DNA of 64,000 bases, taken from the NCBI RefSeq assembly GCF_000021305.1, contig NC_011775.1, positions 62,001 to 126,000 of the forward strand, given 5' to 3'. Below, piece after piece: positions 60,765-64,000 of the stretch. A program made the position numbers and the translations under genes. The notes beneath the pieces were generated by a model. The model was not told where the DNA came from, did not search any database, and worked only from the letters and a program-made list of their open reading frames with translations. Position 1 is the first letter of the stretch; each line of letters opens with the position of its first letter. The DNA is from Bacillus cereus G9842. GTDB taxonomy: Bacteria > Bacillota > Bacilli > Bacillales > Bacillaceae_G.

Positions 60765-60906
60765 CCGAGGTATACCAATATGAATTATATAAATTAAAAA
60801 GGAAACTAAGATTATGTAATTTAGTTCCCCTTATGATTAACGTATTTTACTTAAAACTTCGTTTATATCATAATTAAAATAGCAAATAGATGCTGTTATG
60901 ACAACA
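60765..60906. repeat. Duplicated promoter-leader module, copy A (for dnaI)
   Basis: About 140 bp nearly identical to 61361-61507. It holds (- strand) a TATAAA-like -10 near 60868, a hairpin 60799-60832 (AAGGGGAACTAA with TTAGTTTCCTT) and a TCGGAGGT ribosome binding site. Confidence 0.75.
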
Positions 60907-60982
60907 AAAAGCTAGTAAACTATCTAATAAACCTGGTTATAAACTCATGAAAGCATTATTAAAATTTTCTAAAGGCATAATA

Positions 60983-61243
60983 TTAACCTTTTTCCTCTAT
61001 TTTAACTTTAGGTAGATTTAATACGTTGTTATTCTGCTCCGTTGAAATGTTATTGTTGTTTTTCTGTTTATAATAAGGAAATATACCCATTACAGTGAAA
61101 ACAACCCAAGATAATAAACAAGATAAAAAAACAAAAGGTAACGCCTTTAGTAAAAATTGAAAAGCATGATATACTATTTCACTCGCAATAATATCAATAT
61201 CTTGCGTCAAAAAAACTTCACTAAACATTGTGCATTCATGCAT
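60983..61243 (-). CDS. Small membrane protein
   Basis: An 86-residue protein: membrane helix VYHAFQFLLKALPFVFLSCLLSWVVFTVMG, then a polar Asn-rich tail (KQKNNNNISTEQNNNVLNL). GAGGATAAAGA precedes the ATG. It is placed between the two copies of the duplicated leader. Confidence 0.6.
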   Translation of the reverse strand: MHECTMFSEVFLTQDIDIIASEIVYHAFQFLLKALPFVFLSCLLSWVVFTVMGIFPYYKQKNNNNISTEQNNNVLNLPKVKIEEKG

Positions 61244-61360
61244 TCTTTATCCTCTTCTCTTCTTTTGTTTTTTTCTTCTTAAAACTTCATGAAGAAATAT
61301 GGGGAAACTATCGCACAAAAAAACAAAAATAAGCTAATAAACCACTCATACTTTCTCTTT

Positions 61361-61507
61361 TTTTACCTCCAAGGTTTTCCAATATGAATTATATAAATTA
61401 AAAAGGGGAACTAAAATTGTGTAATTTAATTCCCCTTATGATTAACGAATTTCACTTAGAACTTCGTTTATATCATAATTAAAATAGCAAATAGATGCTG
61501 TTACAAC
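61361..61507. repeat. Duplicated promoter-leader module, copy B (for 61243)
   Basis: Second copy of 60765-60906. It includes hairpin 61403-61436, the promoter region and the last codons of the upstream gene. Confidence 0.75.
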
Positions 61508-61698
61508 AACACTAACGCCCAAGCTCCTACAGAAGCACATATGCCTACCACCAAGCCAAATGATAAGTTTATTTGAGTATAGCGGTTGACGATGTAATAT
61601 ATACTTATGCAAACTACAAAAAATAAACTTACAATACCTATGAATTGAAAAAGTCTAATAAAACTTTCAGTAATAAAATTCTGCATATCTATAGCCAT
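61501..61698 (-). CDS. Small membrane protein
   Basis: A 65-residue protein with two hydrophobic helices (LFQFIGIVSLFFVVCISIYYIV and FGLVVGICASVGAWALVLL). AAGGAGG precedes the ATG strongly. The 3' end overlaps the repeat B. The role is unknown. Confidence 0.6.
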   Translation of the reverse strand: MAIDMQNFITESFIRLFQFIGIVSLFFVVCISIYYIVNRYTQINLSFGLVVGICASVGAWALVLL

Positions 61699-61990
61699 AT
61701 AAAAAACCTCCTTGCATCAATTTAATTATTATATAATAATAATATGAAATACGCATTTAAAATATAAATCATAAATGCATTAGTTAGGGACAAATGACTA
61801 AATCTTTCTACCCTATTTACATTATATAAAAGACAAAAAATATCTGCTTTTAAAAATGGTTTTAGTATAAATAACCACACAATTTCCTATGCAGGAAAAT
61901 TGAGGGAAATTGTAAACAACGTGTAGAAAGTAAATTGGAAGTTGGAGGACAACAAGAGAGATTTTAACACAAGGAGTGAAGCAAGCAGCG

Positions 61991-62230
61991 ATGAGTAAGC
62001 AGACATTGAAAGAATTCATGATCTTATTAGGGCTTATAGTTATTGTTTTAGGTGTCATCATGTACAACGGAATTAGAGAGCAAAAGCTAGATCCATATAA
62101 ACCATTACCCCAAGAGCAAACAGAGCAGAAACAAAATGAGAAGGACACCCCTTATATGAACGAAACAAAGCGTCAACAGATTAACGAATTGTACAATTCT
62201 AGGGATGAGATTGAAAACAGAATGAAATAG
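61991..62230 (+). CDS. Small single-pass membrane protein
   Basis: A 79-residue protein: helix FMILLGLIVIVLGVIMYNGI, then a hydrophilic acidic tail (LPQEQTEQKQNEKDTPY). AAGGAG is 14 nt before ATG 61991; GTG 61976 is the alternative but too close. A terminator follows. Confidence 0.55.
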   Translation: MSKQTLKEFMILLGLIVIVLGVIMYNGIREQKLDPYKPLPQEQTEQKQNEKDTPYMNETKRQQINELYNSRDEIENRMK

Positions 62231-62244
62231 TATAATTAGGTTAT

Positions 62245-62277
62245 AAAGCTCTCACATTAATTGTGAGAGCTTTTTTA
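62245..62277 (+). terminator. Intrinsic terminator after 62230
   Basis: AAAGCTCTCACA pairs with TGTGAGAGCTTT. Confidence 0.8.
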
Positions 62278-62484
62278 TTATAGGTATACATTTTCATTAG
62301 TAGAGTTATAAAAGAGCTTATACGTGTCATTAAACTTTAGTGGTAACAGATTGTATGGTCAAAGTAGAAAATAATAAGCAACCCAGCGATTTTGTTGAGT
62401 TAGATAAACGAACCTTAGTTTCTTTTTTCATAAGATGCATTCTTAGTAAGAAGCACACAAAAGAGTTAACGCATAATATAGATT

Positions 62485-62568
62485 GTATATAAACTAAAAG
62501 ACCACCGTATAAAACGATGGTCCAAAGTGGATACAACCCTAGTTTCTTAGTGATATAAATCATATTAT
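62485..62568 (-). ncRNA. Candidate small RNA next to hfq-2
   Basis: On the - strand a TTTAAC-17-TATAAT promoter (around 62563-62590) is followed by about 40 nt without a supported start codon and a strong hairpin (GGACCATCG with CGGTGGTC, around 62494-62523) ending in TTTT. The product would be about 70 nt. A 77-codon frame across it has no ribosome binding site. Promoter, short length and terminator suggest an independent RNA. Confidence 0.45.
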
Positions 62569-62628
62569 AGCATATTTAACAATATAGTTAAATTATATGC
62601 CTGGAGTACTTTATAAGTTTAGGATTAT

Positions 62629-62745
62629 TTGACAGAAAATTTATTCTTTTGATAAAATATAGGTACCTTGATAGTAAGAAAACTAAGTTATAACTGGTAA
62701 GTGAAAGTAGTAAAGGACTTGAGACACCCTTTACTACTTTTTTAT
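62629..62745 (+). promoter_or_regulatory. Promoter and leader hairpin of hfq-2
   Basis: TTGACA (62629-62634), 18-bp spacer, TAAAAT (62653-62658). After 45 nt, AAAGTAGTAAAGG (62704-62716) pairs perfectly with CCTTTACTACTTT (62728-62740), then T residues. It lacks the C-TTT-GG core but has the same layout. Confidence 0.7.
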
Positions 62746-62834
62746 AGAAATTATTCATTAAAGAAAAAATAGGGTATTATTTTATTTACATTTACAAATA
62801 AGGTTATTATCCTAATGAAAGGGAGCGTACGAGA

Positions 62835-63023
62835 ATGCAAGATTTCCAAGAAGAATTATATAAGAATTTATCTTCTACTAACAAAAAGGTCACTATATTT
62901 TTAAAAAGTGGTGTTAGAATCATGGGTGAAATTTCTGGTGTAGACAGATTCACTGTTCTTATATTAGTAAATGGAAAACAACAGCTTATTTATAAACAAG
63001 CGATTTCAACTATAGCGGCATAA
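62835..63023 (+). CDS. hfq: Hfq-like protein, second copy, YKQ variant
   Basis: A 62-residue protein. TIFLKSGVRIMGEISGVDRFTVLILVNGKQQLIYKQAIST matches Hfq closely and is shorter than the first copy. The conserved YKHA of Sm2 is YKQA here, a change at the RNA-contacting histidine. AAAGGGAG precedes the ATG. It may form a hexamer of its own or mix with host Hfq. Confidence 0.85.
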   Translation: MQDFQEELYKNLSSTNKKVTIFLKSGVRIMGEISGVDRFTVLILVNGKQQLIYKQAISTIAA

Positions 63024-63065
63024 TAAATTTCTAAAACTTTTAATTATTCCAATGGGGGACTTTAA

Positions 63066-64000
63066 ATGGACATTCTTGAAAACGGGCTACATTCCTTGAA
63101 AAATGCTATTCATAATTTAAAACAATTAGAAACAGCTCCAGAAAGTGATAGAGAATACATTATAAAAGATGCAATAATAGGTATACACCATTCTACAGAA
63201 ACTCTTTTTAAGTATTTAGTAAAGGAGAAACAAGAACTACTTATTTTTAAAGATTTAAATGATTATTTCACAAAAGAAATGAAATATAAATTGAACAATA
63301 ATGGTGAGAACTCTAAGAGTTACCAAGGTAATACTATAACTTATATGGAAGCGATCGATCGTGCAGCAGTTTTAAATGACTTAAACATTTCAAAAATTGA
63401 TTATGGAACATTTGATAAATTAAATAAGTTGAGAAACTCTATTACTCACCATGAATATGATTTAACTGAGGAACTAGTTAAATATTTAATAGCACAAGTA
63501 TTAACTATTGTTTTTCCAATTTACAATGAAAAATTACCTAACTTTAAAGAATATGTAAAAGAACATAAACTCGATTTAAAAGGCACAAGTCAAGTTAACG
63601 ATTTACATATTTGGAAATTCATTAGACACTTCACTTTATTAAAAAAAGTCTTTATATCTAATCAGTTTATTAATGAACACAAAGAAGATGATAAAGAGTT
63701 TAATAAATTTTTAAACGGGAAAAAGAAAGAAAGAGACAGTGAATCTTTAATTAAATTTCATGAATGTCCATGTTGCAAAGAGGAATTCTTTAAAAAAGAA
63801 TATGTATACTTTGAAGCTGCCGAAGAAGTAATGTATTATGGCCACTGTTTGTTATGTAATATATCACTAGATAAAGATGATGCTAATTATATTGAAATGA
63901 CCTATGGTAGCTATGATTCATTTCTTAAATTATTCAAAAAAGATATAGCCATTTTAAAAGATTTATTATATATGGAAGATCTTGAATCGCGAATTTCTTC
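63066..64000 (+). CDS. HEPN-like protein with zinc motif (3' end outside the window)
   Basis: The frame is open for 311 codons to the window edge. KLRNSITHHE (R123, H128) is an Rx4H motif of the HEPN RNase type, in helices that also hold IHHSTETLFKYL. A later part has CPCCKEEF and CLLC, likely a zinc site. HEPN proteins are often RNases in defence and toxin systems. GGGGGA precedes ATG 63066. It follows hfq-2 directly, so RNA metabolism may link them. Confidence 0.6.
   Translation, partial: MDILENGLHSLKNAIHNLKQLETAPESDREYIIKDAIIGIHHSTETLFKYLVKEKQELLIFKDLNDYFTKEMKYKLNNNGENSKSYQGNTITYMEAIDRAAVLNDLNISKIDYGTFDKLNKLRNSITHHEYDLTEELVKYLIAQVLTIVFPIYNEKLPNFKEYVKEHKLDLKGTSQVNDLHIWKFIRHFTLLKKVFISNQFINEHKEDDKEFNKFLNGKKKERDSESLIKFHECPCCKEEFFKKEYVYFEAAEEVMYYGHCLLCNISLDKDDANYIEMTYGSYDSFLKLFKKDIAILKDLLYMEDLESRIS

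Noticed and set aside
62330..62563. A 77-codon - strand frame as a gene
   Set aside because: No ribosome binding site, and it runs through a promoter-terminator unit better explained as a small RNA.
1..64000. CRISPR array, rRNA or tRNA genes
   Set aside because: No regularly spaced short repeats and no tRNA-like cloverleaf or rRNA sequence were seen; the repeats present are pairwise duplications.

Overview
The window looks like part of a large, very AT-rich plasmid or plasmid-like element of the Bacillus cereus group. The evidence is an alpha/beta-type SASP, AbrB, HU, PrsA and PagR/ArsR-like regulators, a Rap/Phr pair, Hfq proteins, strong AAGGAGG ribosome binding sites and many small orphan genes. 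There are no rRNA, tRNA or core metabolic genes. Most genes are on the + strand, in short operons separated by strong hairpin terminators.

Layout. 1-9.7 kb: end of a sigma-70-type factor, a DUF4258/YgiT-type pair, a large zincin-like protein, the clamp-loader subunit delta (holA), a first Hfq-like gene and a DUF2325 protein. 9.7-16.3 kb: small membrane proteins, an ArsR/PagR-like repressor, unknowns, a tyrosine recombinase on the - strand, a SEC-C/cysteine-cluster protein and AbrB. 16.5-30 kb: secreted proteins, a Dam-type adenine methylase, a lipoprotein, SASP, a MerR-like protein, a WXG100 toxin with its likely immunity protein, HU, and Rap-Phr. 30-37 kb: unknowns, a BaxI/YccA-like membrane protein, a small basic toxin-like protein, a HAD phosphatase and a thioredoxin-like protein. 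37-49.4 kb: a UvrD helicase with a frameshift site, clamp-loader subunit delta' (holB), a cysteine-rich clamp-motif protein, unknowns, a PD-(D/E)XK-like protein, a C5 methyltransferase and a lipoprotein nuclease. 49.8-57.3 kb: twin secreted proteins sharing one leader, PrsA, many tiny genes and a second C5 methyltransferase. 58-64 kb: unknowns, DnaI, small membrane proteins, a second Hfq-like gene and a HEPN-like protein cut by the window end.

The strongest theme is regulatory. At least ten genes or operons, including holA, hfq-1, uvrD, holB and a C5 methyltransferase, share one 5' leader design. It has a TATAAT-like -10, then 38-50 nt poor in G, then an intrinsic-terminator-like hairpin whose 5' arm carries C-T(2-4)-GG, then a T tract just ahead of the ribosome binding site. 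Whole promoter-leader modules are also duplicated. A second promoter class (TTAAAA, 17 bp, TATAAT) precedes four other genes. The element carries a sigma factor end and two Hfq-like genes that could act in these circuits.

A second theme is replication. The element encodes delta, delta', DnaI and a helicase, but no DnaX or DnaN is seen here. Three proteins end in QLSLF or QLSLG, resembling the sliding-clamp binding motif. The helicase gene needs a -1 frameshift, at an A AAA AAG site followed by a hairpin, to make its motif VI. These statements come from reading the sequence by eye; no database search was possible.
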